Shown here: piece after piece, positions 55,662 to 63,518 of the stretch
Position numbering within the stretch: position 1 is the stretch's first letter
Layout: every line of letters begins with the position of its first letter
Assembly (NCBI RefSeq): GCF_000812685.1
Contig: NZ_JWIF01000063.1
Span: forward strand, 120,295 to 184,294
Origin: Halocynthiibacter namhaensis
Lineage (GTDB): Bacteria > Pseudomonadota > Alphaproteobacteria > Rhodobacterales > Rhodobacteraceae
Direction: 5' to 3'
DNA length: 64,000 nucleotides
Made by a program: the position numbers and the translations under genes
Notes under the pieces: generated by a model
What the model saw: only the letters and a program-made list of their open reading frames with translations
The model's database searches: none
What the model was told of the DNA's origin: nothing

Positions 55662-56708
55662 TCAGTGTATAGCTGGAGGGCCCGGCCGAGACCGCGTTAC
55701 ATTGGCGTTTGTAATGTTCACGTCCCCTGGTGTGCCAATGGGGTCGAATCCGGATACATCGTTGTCAAAGACAACTGTCACATCAAACGGCGATGCATTT
55801 ATGGTGCCGGGCATCCCAACAACTTCGGTCAGAACGACATTCGGGTCGTAAATCACAGTCACTTCGGACGAGAGGATGTTCTGCGTTCCTGCGAAATCCT
55901 GCGCAGCATTGGCTGGAACTGTCATTACTATATCCCCAGCACCTGTTGGAACGACCGTCAACGTATATGATGCGCCGTTTTGCGAAACGGCAGTGACGCT
56001 TGCGTTGGAAATGTTGAAGTCGCTGCTTTCAGAAACTGGATCAAATCCGGTAACATCGCGTGAAAAGGTGGCATCGACATCGAAGGGCGTTGTCCGGTGA
56101 ACTGTTGTTAACGAAGGGGTGATGATGGGTTCGGGGGCGGGCGCATTGAGCGGAATAATACTGGCGATTGCGATCGTATTGGTGACCCCGGAAGCTGCAA
56201 ATTCATACCGGGAACGAACTCCGGTTGCGTCATCCGTGCCGATGAATGAATAGCCAATATATGTTTGGCTTTCGTAGATTTGGCGACCTGTGGCTTCGTC
56301 TGGATAAATCTCGGTGTAGATAATGCTTCTATCTGCAGGGGAAATCACCAAATCTGCAACGTCAGAGATACCACAGTTTTCGATGGTTGATTGGGTAAGT
56401 ACGGGGCGACTTGTACTTTTAGAATAACCACTGCGAAACCCAGACCATGCATTGCTAAGAGTTGCGGTAATATATGTGCCGCCAGGGAAGGCCCCATCTA
56501 GGGTCAAGTAGACCCTGCCTTGCCCTGTTTGGGGTGTGTAGGCGGCCTGCATATGAGCGGTACATGTGCCCAACGGTGTGTTTTTGAAGTGGGTTAGCCC
56601 ATCAAATGCTTGCGCCGGTCCAAAGCTCAAGATCAATGAGGCGACCACGGCGCGAGTCATCGCAAAAATACGTTTAAACATTTTGAACCCCAGCACTCGT
56701 AAACACAA
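55662..56708 (-). CDS. autotransporter-like Ig-repeat protein, N-terminal part (frameshifted)
   Basis: 348 residues. A signal peptide (about residues 14-34, AQAFDG) follows an extended N-terminus. A cysteine-containing N-terminal domain comes next, then Ig-like repeat 1 and the first half of repeat 2, ending in a spurious RSRPGPPAIH. In the next frame the sequence continues correctly as AVSAGPSSYTLTLTPTG, matching repeat 1 (AVSQNGASYTLTVVPTG). The combined frame spans 2,930 bases, one short of 977 codons. Confidence 0.8.
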   Translation of the reverse strand: MCLRVLGFKMFKRIFAMTRAVVASLILSFGPAQAFDGLTHFKNTPLGTCTAHMQAAYTPQTGQGRVYLTLDGAFPGGTYITATLSNAWSGFRSGYSKSTSRPVLTQSTIENCGISDVADLVISPADRSIIYTEIYPDEATGRQIYESQTYIGYSFIGTDDATGVRSRYEFAASGVTNTIAIASIIPLNAPAPEPIITPSLTTVHRTTPFDVDATFSRDVTGFDPVSESSDFNISNASVTAVSQNGASYTLTVVPTGAGDIVMTVPANAAQDFAGTQNILSSEVTVIYDPNVVLTEVVGMPGTINASPFDVTVVFDNDVSGFDPIGTPGDVNITNANVTRSRPGPPAIH

Positions 56709-56820
56709 AATCTAATTGCGTATTTCATCCCGTCTTGGAAGTGCAAATTTAAATTTTCGTTACGTTAAATCTAAAATGTAGATTTTGCGGCTCACTTTTA
56801 ACGGTCTTAGGGCAAAGAAA

Positions 56821-56847
56821 AAACCCGGTTGCGTTGCAACCGGGTTT
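56821..56847 (-). terminator. terminator after rpmE
   Basis: AAACCCGGTTGC (56821-56832) and GCAACCGGGTTT (56836-56847) form a 12-bp stem with a 3-base loop; on the minus strand it is followed by TTTTTTC. It ends the rplS-rpmE transcript. Confidence 0.9.
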
Positions 56848-56871
56848 CTACACGTTCGAATGTCAAAAAGC

Positions 56872-57093
56872 TTAGAAGCCAAGACCTTCGTATTTCGCTT
56901 TGAATTTGGATACGCGACCACCAGTGTCCATAAGACGTGTGTTGCCACCAGTCCAAGCTGGGTGTGCAGATGGGTCGATGTCCAGCGCCATTTGGTCGCC
57001 TTCTTTGCCCCAAGTGGAACGCATTTTTACGATATCGCCATTGGTCATTTTGATGTCGATGAAGTGGTAATCCGGATGGATGTCTTTTTTCAT
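56872..57093 (-). CDS. rpmE: 50S ribosomal protein L31
   Basis: 73-residue L31. It begins [19 protein letters not shown] and holds HPAWTGG. The zinc Cys motif of some L31 forms is absent, so this is the zinc-independent form. It follows rplS by about a dozen bases on the minus strand and is closed by a strong terminator. Confidence 0.96.
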   Translation of the reverse strand: MKKDIHPDYHFIDIKMTNGDIVKMRSTWGKEGDQMALDIDPSAHPAWTGGNTRLMDTGGRVSKFKAKYEGLGF

Positions 57094-57104
57094 GGTATCC
57101 GTCC

Positions 57105-57479
57105 TTATGCTTTAGGGGCTTTGTAGTTTGTGTTCTCAACGATACGCGCGGATTTACCACGACGTTCACGCAGATAGTACAACTTAGCGCGACGAACGCG
57201 GCCACGACGGACCACTTCGATGCTGTCAATGTTGGTGGAGTGCAGTGGGAATACGCGCTCAACACCTTCACCGAAGGAGATTTTGCGAACGGTAAAAGAA
57301 CCAGCAATGCCGGAACCGTTTTTACGCGCGATGCAAACGCCTTCGTAATTCTGTACACGTGAACGTGTGCCTTCGGTTACTTTGTAACCAACGCGGATGG
57401 TGTCACCCGGTTTGAAATCAGGAATATCATTCCCGAGGGCGGCGATTTGTTCCGCCTCTAGCTGTGCAATCAGGTTCAT
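57105..57479 (-). CDS. rplS: 50S ribosomal protein L19
   Basis: 124-residue L19 at the 30S-50S interface. Conserved segments such as [36 protein letters not shown] and [11 protein letters not shown] are visible. AAGGAG lies upstream. It forms an operon with rpmE and lies downstream of trmD in the usual ribosome cluster, although a small membrane gene intervenes. Confidence 0.97.
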   Translation of the reverse strand: MNLIAQLEAEQIAALGNDIPDFKPGDTIRVGYKVTEGTRSRVQNYEGVCIARKNGSGIAGSFTVRKISFGEGVERVFPLHSTNIDSIEVVRRGRVRRAKLYYLRERRGKSARIVENTNYKAPKA

Positions 57480-57720
57480 GACCTAACTCCTTGATGCTCG
57501 TGGTTATTCCACGAAGTTGATATCACGCGAGAGCTCCTGGTCTTCGATCGGGTCCGGTCATGCCGCCCGCCGGAGATCGGCGTGGTGTTCATCTGTGCGT
57601 CGCTACGCCTCTTTCGCCCTGAAGAAAGGCGCCATGGCAATAACTGACAGTCCGGGCGACTCATATGAGGGCCAGACAGGCGGTGTATAGGCGAGCAACC
57701 AGCGATGAGCAAGCCTTGTT
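57480..57720 (-). other. non-coding region upstream of rplS
   Basis: 240 bases with no convincing gene. On the minus strand TCGTGG-AATAA-CCACGA forms a perfect small stem close to the rplS ribosome-binding site, and GC-rich pairings lie further up. It could be a structured leader for rplS; not recognised. Confidence 0.35.
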
Positions 57721-57722
57721 TT

Positions 57723-57995
57723 TTAGGTGTTTGTCAGGCTTTTTGCCGAGATTGGCGGAACCAAAAGACGCTGCGTGCCACAAAAGCCCAGAGCAGGCCG
57801 CTCAGCAACACTAAAAAAGGCCCAAACCCATGCGTCAATGTTCCCGATGGGTGTATGTGTTAGCGCGGAGAAGACAACAAATGGCAGCAACAACAAAGTT
57901 GCCAGCACAGTTGAGACCTGCAGCCCAACGAACAAGCCGATAAAGGGCGCGACCAAACCGAAAACCCCGCCAATGATTGTTGTTCGATGTAGCAT
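57723..57995 (-). CDS. small membrane protein, probable frameshift near the C-terminus
   Basis: 90 residues from ATG at 57995 (GTG just before it). Two hydrophobic helices (about residues 8-25 and 28-47) are followed, after DAWVWAFF, by a charged sequence unlike the rest. Removing one base from the T6 run (A6 at 57813-57818 on the plus strand) continues as LVLLSGLLWAFVARSVFWF with a basic tail and a stop at 57734, a clean third helix. No family recognised. It sits between trmD and rplS. Confidence 0.5.
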   Translation of the reverse strand: MLHRTTIIGGVFGLVAPFIGLFVGLQVSTVLATLLLLPFVVFSALTHTPIGNIDAWVWAFFSVAERPALGFCGTQRLLVPPISAKSLTNT

Positions 57996-58049
57996 CACTA
58001 GAAAACCTTTATTGTTATCCAGCGTTATCTGGTGGGGAATTGGTATATT

Positions 58050-58862
58050 TCAACCCTTTTGGGTATCGTTCTTGTGGCGTTCCCACAGATCAGGGCGGCG
58101 TTCTTGGGTGATTTTTTCACCCATGTATTGGCGCCATTTTGCGATCTTGCCGTGGTGGCCCGACGTCAGAACATCTGGGATCTTACGGCCGCGCCATTCC
58201 GCTGGGCGGGTGTATTGCGGATGCTCGAGCAAGCCGTTGGAATGGCTTTCTTCTTCGGCAGATGCGTCATTGCCTAAGACGCCGGGCAGAAGGCGTACAG
58301 TGGCATCAATCATGGCTTGGGCGGGGATTTCACCACCCGTGAGAACAAAGTCGCCAAGGCTGACCTCTTCGATGTCATATTCTTCCAAAACGCGTTCATC
58401 CACGCCCTCAAAGCGGCCACAGAGGATGGTCATGCCTTTGGCCTCTGAAAAGCGTTGTGCCATGGCTTGGGTTAAGGGTTTTCCACGCGGAGACATGAAA
58501 ACCACCGGCCAATCTTCTCTGGCAATGGGCGCGCCTTTGCGGGCTTCATCCAATGCCTGGGCGACCACGTCAGCGCGCAGAACCATGCCTGCGCCACCGC
58601 CAGATGGGGTGTCATCGACGTTGCGGTGCTTGCCTTCGCCAAAGCGGCGCAGATCAATGCAATCCAGTTGCCACAGCCCATCTTGAAGCGCTTTTCCTGT
58701 CAAGGAAGCGCCCAGAACACCAGGGAACGCTTCGGGAAACAGCGTTATGATCTTCGCCGACCATGCGTCTTTTAGGTCAGGGCGGTCACGTATTAGGGCA
58801 CGGGGTTGCAAGGTTGCCGAAATCGCAAGGCGACCATGTGATTTCTTCGGGCGCTCGGTCAT
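58050..58862 (-). CDS. trmD: tRNA (guanine-N1)-methyltransferase
   Basis: 270-residue SPOUT methyltransferase that makes m1G37 in tRNA. The trefoil-knot SAM site is seen in LCGRFEGVDER, SLGDFVLTGGE and the active-site GGAGMVLRADV block near residue 88. It is longer than E. coli TrmD, with an N-terminal extension of about 35 residues. rimM is upstream, about 50 bases away. Confidence 0.96.
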   Translation of the reverse strand: MTERPKKSHGRLAISATLQPRALIRDRPDLKDAWSAKIITLFPEAFPGVLGASLTGKALQDGLWQLDCIDLRRFGEGKHRNVDDTPSGGGAGMVLRADVVAQALDEARKGAPIAREDWPVVFMSPRGKPLTQAMAQRFSEAKGMTILCGRFEGVDERVLEEYDIEEVSLGDFVLTGGEIPAQAMIDATVRLLPGVLGNDASAEEESHSNGLLEHPQYTRPAEWRGRKIPDVLTSGHHGKIAKWRQYMGEKITQERRPDLWERHKNDTQKG

Positions 58863-58910
58863 GTACTGTGCTCTTTGTTTAAGATGGTCTGATGTTAATC
58901 TGGATGGGGA

Positions 58911-59423
58911 TTACGCAAAAATTCCATCGGGAGGGTCGGCGATGATGCGTCCACTGGCCAGATCAACCGTGGGGACTGCGGCTTCGGTGAAGGGCAGAAG
59001 AACGGTTTCAACAGCTTGTGTTTGTACCTCTAAGATGTCGCTGGCACCATGGTTGCGCACGTCTTTGACTGTACCCAAATATGTGCCGCCGGTGTCACGC
59101 ACTTCAAGGCCGATCAGATCGGAATAATAGTATTCATCATTGGGCAAACTGGGCAGTCGGGCACGATCAGCCATAAGACGGACACCGCGCAAGGCATCGG
59201 CTTCTTCCTTGGTTTCAACCCCGGACAGACGGGCGGTGAAACCATTTTTGGTGTTGCCTGTCAGAGTGATTAGAAAACTTTGGCCCGAATTCTCAGCAAT
59301 CAAAGGAAGGTAGTCCATGATGGCTTCGGGATCGGCACAAAAGCTTTTCAACCGAACTTCGCCGCGCACGCCAAAGGAGCCGCCAATCGCGCCTACGCAT
59401 ATCTGATCCACGTCTTTGTTCAT
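58911..59423 (-). CDS. rimM: ribosome maturation factor RimM
   Basis: 170 residues from ATG at 59423; an in-frame ATG at 59486 is less likely because the RimM core begins here ([21 protein letters not shown]). The C-terminal PRC-barrel ends with [17 protein letters not shown]. RimM assists 30S assembly around S19 and the 16S 3' domain. It is between rpsP and trmD, the usual order. Confidence 0.95.
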   Translation of the reverse strand: MNKDVDQICVGAIGGSFGVRGEVRLKSFCADPEAIMDYLPLIAENSGQSFLITLTGNTKNGFTARLSGVETKEEADALRGVRLMADRARLPSLPNDEYYYSDLIGLEVRDTGGTYLGTVKDVRNHGASDILEVQTQAVETVLLPFTEAAVPTVDLASGRIIADPPDGIFA

Positions 59424-59533
59424 TTGTAATCTTTCAGTGACCTGCGACCGAGGGCCGGGAATAGAGTGTTGTTTGTTGCCTGCCAAAGTCGCGCGTCAGG
59501 GGCGTGCCGTCAAGGCGAGAAAACAAACAAAAA

Positions 59534-59559
59534 GAGAGACGCAGATGTTTGCGTCTCTC
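59534..59559 (-). terminator. terminator or attenuator between rpsP and rimM
   Basis: GAGAGACGCA (59534-59543) and TGCGTCTCTC (59550-59559) form a 10-bp stem with a six-base loop, then T-rich sequence on the minus strand. It lies inside the usually continuous rpsP-rimM-trmD operon. Confidence 0.75.
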
Positions 59560-59614
59560 TCTATTTATAGGATGAATGACCATCCTATGGAGCGCCCCGA
59601 AGGGCGCGCCGTTC

Positions 59615-59989
59615 TTATTCTTCTGCTGGTGCAGCAGCAGCTTCAGCAGCGTCAGCGGCTTTTGCAGCTTTTTCTTCAACGCGTTCTTGGGCTTTTTTGC
59701 CTGGAACAGCTTTCTTCGGGTTGTTGCGGTCTTTTTTCGCAATAACGCCAGCAGCTTCGAGCATGCGAGAAACGCGGTCTGTTGGCTGGGCGCCTTGGTC
59801 CATCCAATGTTTAACGCGGTCCATGTCCATTTTCACGCGCTCTTCAGAATCTTTCGCGAGAAGTGGGTTATATGTGCCGAGTTTCTCGATGAAACGGCCG
59901 TCGCGTGGCATGCGGGAATCCGCAGCAACAATACGGTAAAAAGGACGTTTTTTAGAGCCGCCGCGTGCGAGACGAATTTTCATAGCCAT
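59615..59989 (-). CDS. rpsP: 30S ribosomal protein S16
   Basis: 124 residues: the conserved S16 core ([41 protein letters not shown]) plus an Ala/Lys/Glu-rich C-terminal tail typical of alphaproteobacteria. First of the rpsP-rimM-trmD set; chorismate mutase lies just upstream on the same strand. Confidence 0.96.
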   Translation of the reverse strand: MAMKIRLARGGSKKRPFYRIVAADSRMPRDGRFIEKLGTYNPLLAKDSEERVKMDMDRVKHWMDQGAQPTDRVSRMLEAAGVIAKKDRNNPKKAVPGKKAQERVEEKAAKAADAAEAAAAPAEE

Positions 59990-60048
59990 GATGTATTTCT
60001 CCTATATAAGCTATTGATCAGGGGCGTTAACCCGCTGAGATTTCGATA

Positions 60049-60345
60049 TTATTCCTGATGTTTCTTGTGATGCTGGATCACTTCGCTGATGATGAAGTTC
60101 AGGAACTTCTTCGCGAATTCGGGGTCGAGGTTCGCACGTTCTGCAAGATCCTCAAGTCGTTCAATCTGGCTTGCTTCGCGGGCCGGATCAGACGGGGGTA
60201 ATTCATGGTTGGCCTTTAAGACGCCAACGGCTTGGGTGTGCTTAAATCGTTCGCCAAGGGTATAAACAAGGATTGCATCCAAGCGATCAATGCTTTCACG
60301 ATGTTCTTTCAGCACCTCCGCGGCGCGGGTCACAGCGTCACTCAT
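60049..60345 (-). CDS. chorismate mutase (AroQ type)
   Basis: 98-residue all-helical chorismate mutase that converts chorismate to prephenate for Phe/Tyr synthesis. Residues of the AroQ active site are present: R-x-x-I-D-x-L-D-x-x-L near residue 16, VLKANHELPPSDPAREASQ near residues 42-60, and C-terminal FLNFIISEVIQHH. The stop of the upstream GNAT gene overlaps its start by four bases. Its place in a translation cluster is common in roseobacters. Confidence 0.9.
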   Translation of the reverse strand: MSDAVTRAAEVLKEHRESIDRLDAILVYTLGERFKHTQAVGVLKANHELPPSDPAREASQIERLEDLAERANLDPEFAKKFLNFIISEVIQHHKKHQE

Positions 60346-60902
60346 TTCAGGGCCTCCGGGGCTGGGTGGCGGTAGACGATACAGTCGCCAATTGTTTTTG
60401 TTTCGGCTTCATCAACTGTACAACCAAGGCGTTCTGCCAGGCGAATAGAGGCAGCATTGGTCGGGTCAATATAGCTGACAGCGGTGGTCCAGCCCAAGGT
60501 GTTATAAGCCCAGTTGCGCACAGCCTCTGCGGCCTCACGTGCGATGCCAGCTCCTTCGATTGACGCGTCATAGATCGACCAACCGATTTCACGTTCCGGC
60601 CAGGTGATGGGGTGCCATGCGCCAATACCACCAAGTGCTGTGTCGTTACCTTTTAGGCAAACCATACAAAGTCCGTATCCGCGCATTTCCCACATGCTCA
60701 TGACATGACAAAATGCGCGCCAAGTCGTGTTTTCATCGGGCGGGCCAGGTATGCGCACGTGCTCAGCGCGGTCAGAATGCAAGAACGCACGGAACACCTC
60801 AAAATCGCGCGGCTCTGGACGGCGCAAGACCAAGCGTTCCGTTTCCAGAACGATCCGGGTCTTCGCCAAGTCCGGCGCGACATATGGGGTGAATGTTGTC
60901 AC
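60342..60902 (-). CDS. GNAT family N-acetyltransferase (RimJ/RimL type)
   Basis: 186 residues. A RimJ/RimL-like acetyltransferase: N-terminal TERLVLRRPEPRDFEVFRAF, the GGIGAWHPI strand near residue 92, GWSIYDASIEGAGIAREAAEAV with the acetyl-CoA loop, and the late segment NAASIRLAERLGC. It may acetylate a ribosomal or other N-terminus; the target is unknown. The gene directly follows the ffh stop, so it is in the same transcript. Confidence 0.88.
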   Translation of the reverse strand: MTTFTPYVAPDLAKTRIVLETERLVLRRPEPRDFEVFRAFLHSDRAEHVRIPGPPDENTTWRAFCHVMSMWEMRGYGLCMVCLKGNDTALGGIGAWHPITWPEREIGWSIYDASIEGAGIAREAAEAVRNWAYNTLGWTTAVSYIDPTNAASIRLAERLGCTVDEAETKTIGDCIVYRHPAPEALK

Positions 60903-62435
60903 TTACTTTTTCTTCCCAAAACCGGAAAGACCGGGGGGCAATGCGCCACCAAGGCCAGGCAGACCGCCGCCCATTCCACCCATGCCGCCGGGCAGTTTGC
61001 CACCCATTTGTTTGGCTGCCGCTTCAAGGGCTTTGGGGTCCATCTGGGAGGGGTCCATGTCCGCAGGCATACCGCCGCCACCTTTGCCGAACATGCCGCT
61101 CATGGCTTGTTTCAGCATGCCGCCTTTGCCCATTTTACCCATCTTCTTCATCATGTCGCCCATTTGGCGCTGCATTTTCAGAAGCTTATTGAGCTCAGAG
61201 ACTTCGAGGCCAGCACCTTTGGCGATGCGTTTTTTACGAGAGGCTTGCAGCAAGGAAGGGTTGGCGCGCTCACGTTTGGTCATGGATTGGATCAGCGCGA
61301 TTTGACGTTTCAGGATCTTGTCGTCCATGCCCGCTTTTTCAGCTTGGGCTGCCATTTTCTTCATGCCAGGCATCATGCCCATAAGGCCTTCCATGCCACC
61401 CATTTTGATCATCTGTTCAAGCTGCATCTTCAGGTCGTTCATGTTGAACTGACCCTTCTGGAAGCGCTTCATCATGCGTTCGGCTTGTTCGGCTTCGATG
61501 GTTTCCTGGGCTTTTTCAACAAGGGAAACAATGTCGCCCATGCCAAGGATGCGGCCCGCGATACGTTCGGGGTGGAATTCCTCGATCGCGTCCATCTTTT
61601 CGCCAAGACCAACGAATTTGATCGGCTTGCCAGTGACCGCGCGCATGGACAATGCCGCACCACCGCGACCGTCGCCATCCATACGGGTCAGGACCACGCC
61701 AGAGACGCCGATTTGGCCGTCAAATTGTTCCGCAACATTGACCGCATCTTGGCCGGTCAGACCATCGATGACCAGAAGCGTCTCACGCGGGTTGGTGACG
61801 TTGCGCACGTCCTCCACTTCCTGCATGAGAGTTTCGTCAATGTGTAAACGTCCTGCGGTATCAAGCATATAGACGTCATAACCGCCCAAGGTCGCCTGTT
61901 GTTTCGCACGTTTGGCGATATCAACGGCGCTTTGGCCTTTGACGATGGGCAGCGTGTCAACGCCGACTTGATTACCCAGAACCGCAAGCTGATCTTGCGC
62001 CGCTGGACGGTAGATATCGAGAGAGGCCATCAACACGCGTTTGCCGTGTTTTTCTTTGAGGCGTTTGGCAAGTTTCGCGGTTGTTGTGGTCTTACCAGAG
62101 CCTTGCAAACCGACCATCAGGATCGGGGCGGGGGCGTTGTCGACTTTTAGTTCGCCCGCGTTTTCATCGTCACCGGCCAAGAAATGCACCAATTCATCGT
62201 GAACGATTTTCACGACCTGTTGGCCAGGTGTCACGGATTTAGTGACGTTTTGACCGGCAGCCTTGTCTTGCACAGCTTTGATGAAATCGCGTGCGACGGG
62301 TAGGGAAACGTCGGCCTCAAGCAGGGCAACGCGGACTTCGCGCAGGGCGGTGGTCACATCGGAATCAGACAGGGCACCTTGTTTGGTTAGGCGATCTAGA
62401 ACACCGCCAAGGCGATCGGATAGATTCTCAAACAT
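60903..62435 (-). CDS. ffh: signal recognition particle protein Ffh
   Basis: 510 residues from ATG at 62435 (MFENLSDRLGGVLDRL). N-terminal four-helix bundle, NG GTPase domain with GLQGSGKTTTTAKLA near residue 107 and DTAGRLHIDE near 190, then a Met-rich M domain (from about 300) that ends in a Gly/Met/Pro-rich tail. It targets membrane proteins to FtsY and the translocon. It begins the minus-strand ffh-GNAT-chorismate mutase-rpsP run. Confidence 0.97.
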   Translation of the reverse strand: MFENLSDRLGGVLDRLTKQGALSDSDVTTALREVRVALLEADVSLPVARDFIKAVQDKAAGQNVTKSVTPGQQVVKIVHDELVHFLAGDDENAGELKVDNAPAPILMVGLQGSGKTTTTAKLAKRLKEKHGKRVLMASLDIYRPAAQDQLAVLGNQVGVDTLPIVKGQSAVDIAKRAKQQATLGGYDVYMLDTAGRLHIDETLMQEVEDVRNVTNPRETLLVIDGLTGQDAVNVAEQFDGQIGVSGVVLTRMDGDGRGGAALSMRAVTGKPIKFVGLGEKMDAIEEFHPERIAGRILGMGDIVSLVEKAQETIEAEQAERMMKRFQKGQFNMNDLKMQLEQMIKMGGMEGLMGMMPGMKKMAAQAEKAGMDDKILKRQIALIQSMTKRERANPSLLQASRKKRIAKGAGLEVSELNKLLKMQRQMGDMMKKMGKMGKGGMLKQAMSGMFGKGGGGMPADMDPSQMDPKALEAAAKQMGGKLPGGMGGMGGGLPGLGGALPPGLSGFGKKK

Positions 62436-62698
62436 AGACAGCTCCCGTGTCGTTAACCTTTGCCCCATACATATGTATGAAACGCTTCAATTTCAGCAGG
62501 AAAATAGCCCTGCAAATGCACAAATGCCCCTGCGGGCGAATATCGCTGACAGGGGTCGATCCCGACATGGGCCGGGACCGGAAGATTAAAACTTCCGGAT
62601 GTTGATGCAGGATTTATGCCGAAACGGGTCCCGAGTCAATGCGCAAAGGCCTATGGTGGTGGCGGGGCGGTGAACGCCCCGCTTGGTTCCGTTGGGGC
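62436..62698. other. non-coding region between ffh and azoR
   Basis: 263 bases, no gene. CCGGAAG-ATTAAAA-CTTCCGG (62578-62598) and GCGGGGCG-GTGAA-CGCCCCGC (62657-62677) are stem-loops; the second is close to the azoR end but lacks a long T-run. The ffh promoter should lie in the first 100 bases. Confidence 0.4.
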
Positions 62699-63277
62699 TT
62701 ATGTGGCCAATGCTGCGATGGCGCTTTGGGCGGATTGCAATTTTGCTTCGGCATCTTGGCCAAGGGCGTCGGCGGCGATGACCTCGACCTCGGTTATGCC
62801 GTTGAAGGCCAGGACATGTTTCAGATAGGGCACTGCGAAATCGATGGCAGACTCTACCTGTGTCCCGCCGGATGCCACGGCCAAGATAGCGCGTTTGTTG
62901 GTGAGCAGACCTTGTGGGCCGTTTTCAGTGTATTGGAAGGTGCGCCCAACGCGGCTGATCAGGTCGATCCAAGCTTTTAGGGATGCCGGGACAGAGAAGT
63001 TGTAGATTGGCACACCAATGACCAGCACATCTGCCGCCATGATTTCATCCACTAGGCTGTCGGATTGGGCCAGCAGCGCGGTTTGTGCGTCGGAACGATC
63101 TGCCGCTGGAGTAAAGTTTGCGCCGATCCATGCCTCGTCAATTTGGGGAAGCGCGTTGGCAAGATCGCGACGCGTGATGGTTGCGCCTTCAAAACGGGCA
63201 GTGATTTTTGTGGAAAGCTCGCGTGAGATACTGCCTTGGCTGCGGGCAGAGGCATCGATGTGAAGAAGATGGGTCAT
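62699..63277 (-). CDS. azoR: FMN-dependent NADH-azoreductase
   Basis: 192 residues from ATG at 63277, with AGGA upstream. Flavodoxin-like fold: MTHLLHIDASARSQGSISREL opens the FMN phosphate site, and VLVIGVPIYNFSVPASLKAWIDLISRVG, then FQYTENGPQGLL complete the site. AzoR proteins reduce azo compounds and quinones with NADH. It ends next to GC-rich hairpins and is isolated. Confidence 0.9.
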   Translation of the reverse strand: MTHLLHIDASARSQGSISRELSTKITARFEGATITRRDLANALPQIDEAWIGANFTPAADRSDAQTALLAQSDSLVDEIMAADVLVIGVPIYNFSVPASLKAWIDLISRVGRTFQYTENGPQGLLTNKRAILAVASGGTQVESAIDFAVPYLKHVLAFNGITEVEVIAADALGQDAEAKLQSAQSAIAALAT

Positions 63278-63373
63278 GGTCAATTCCTGAATTGGGTGTT
63301 GGTCCATCACAGAATAATGATGTGTATGCGTAAACTAAACGTCGCCATGCACACATGCTCTGTGCGTTTTTGC

Positions 63374-63518
63374 CTAGACGTCATCTTGAAGCCAAGCGTT
63401 TATTGCATCAATCAGGTCTTGGGGAACTGTTTTCGTAGTTGCGAGATCAACGGAGACAAGTACGGCTGGACCTCCGGTCATTTCGAGTTCGCAGCGATAG
63501 GTCTCTGCATGATGGTCT
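63374..63518 (-). pseudogene. 3' remnant of a hotdog-fold thioesterase gene
   Basis: An open segment on the minus strand, about 45 residues, ends at the stop 63374-63376. It contains HHAETYRCELEM and SVDLATTKTVPQD, which look like the end of a YbgC/FadM-like acyl-CoA thioesterase, plus INAWLQDDV. The frame closes where the IS3 element begins. The rest of the gene is presumably on the far side of the element, outside the window. Confidence 0.45.

Noticed and set aside
60705..61847. 380-residue frame antisense to ffh and the GNAT gene
   Set aside because: His/Phe-rich shadow; both minus-strand genes are well supported.
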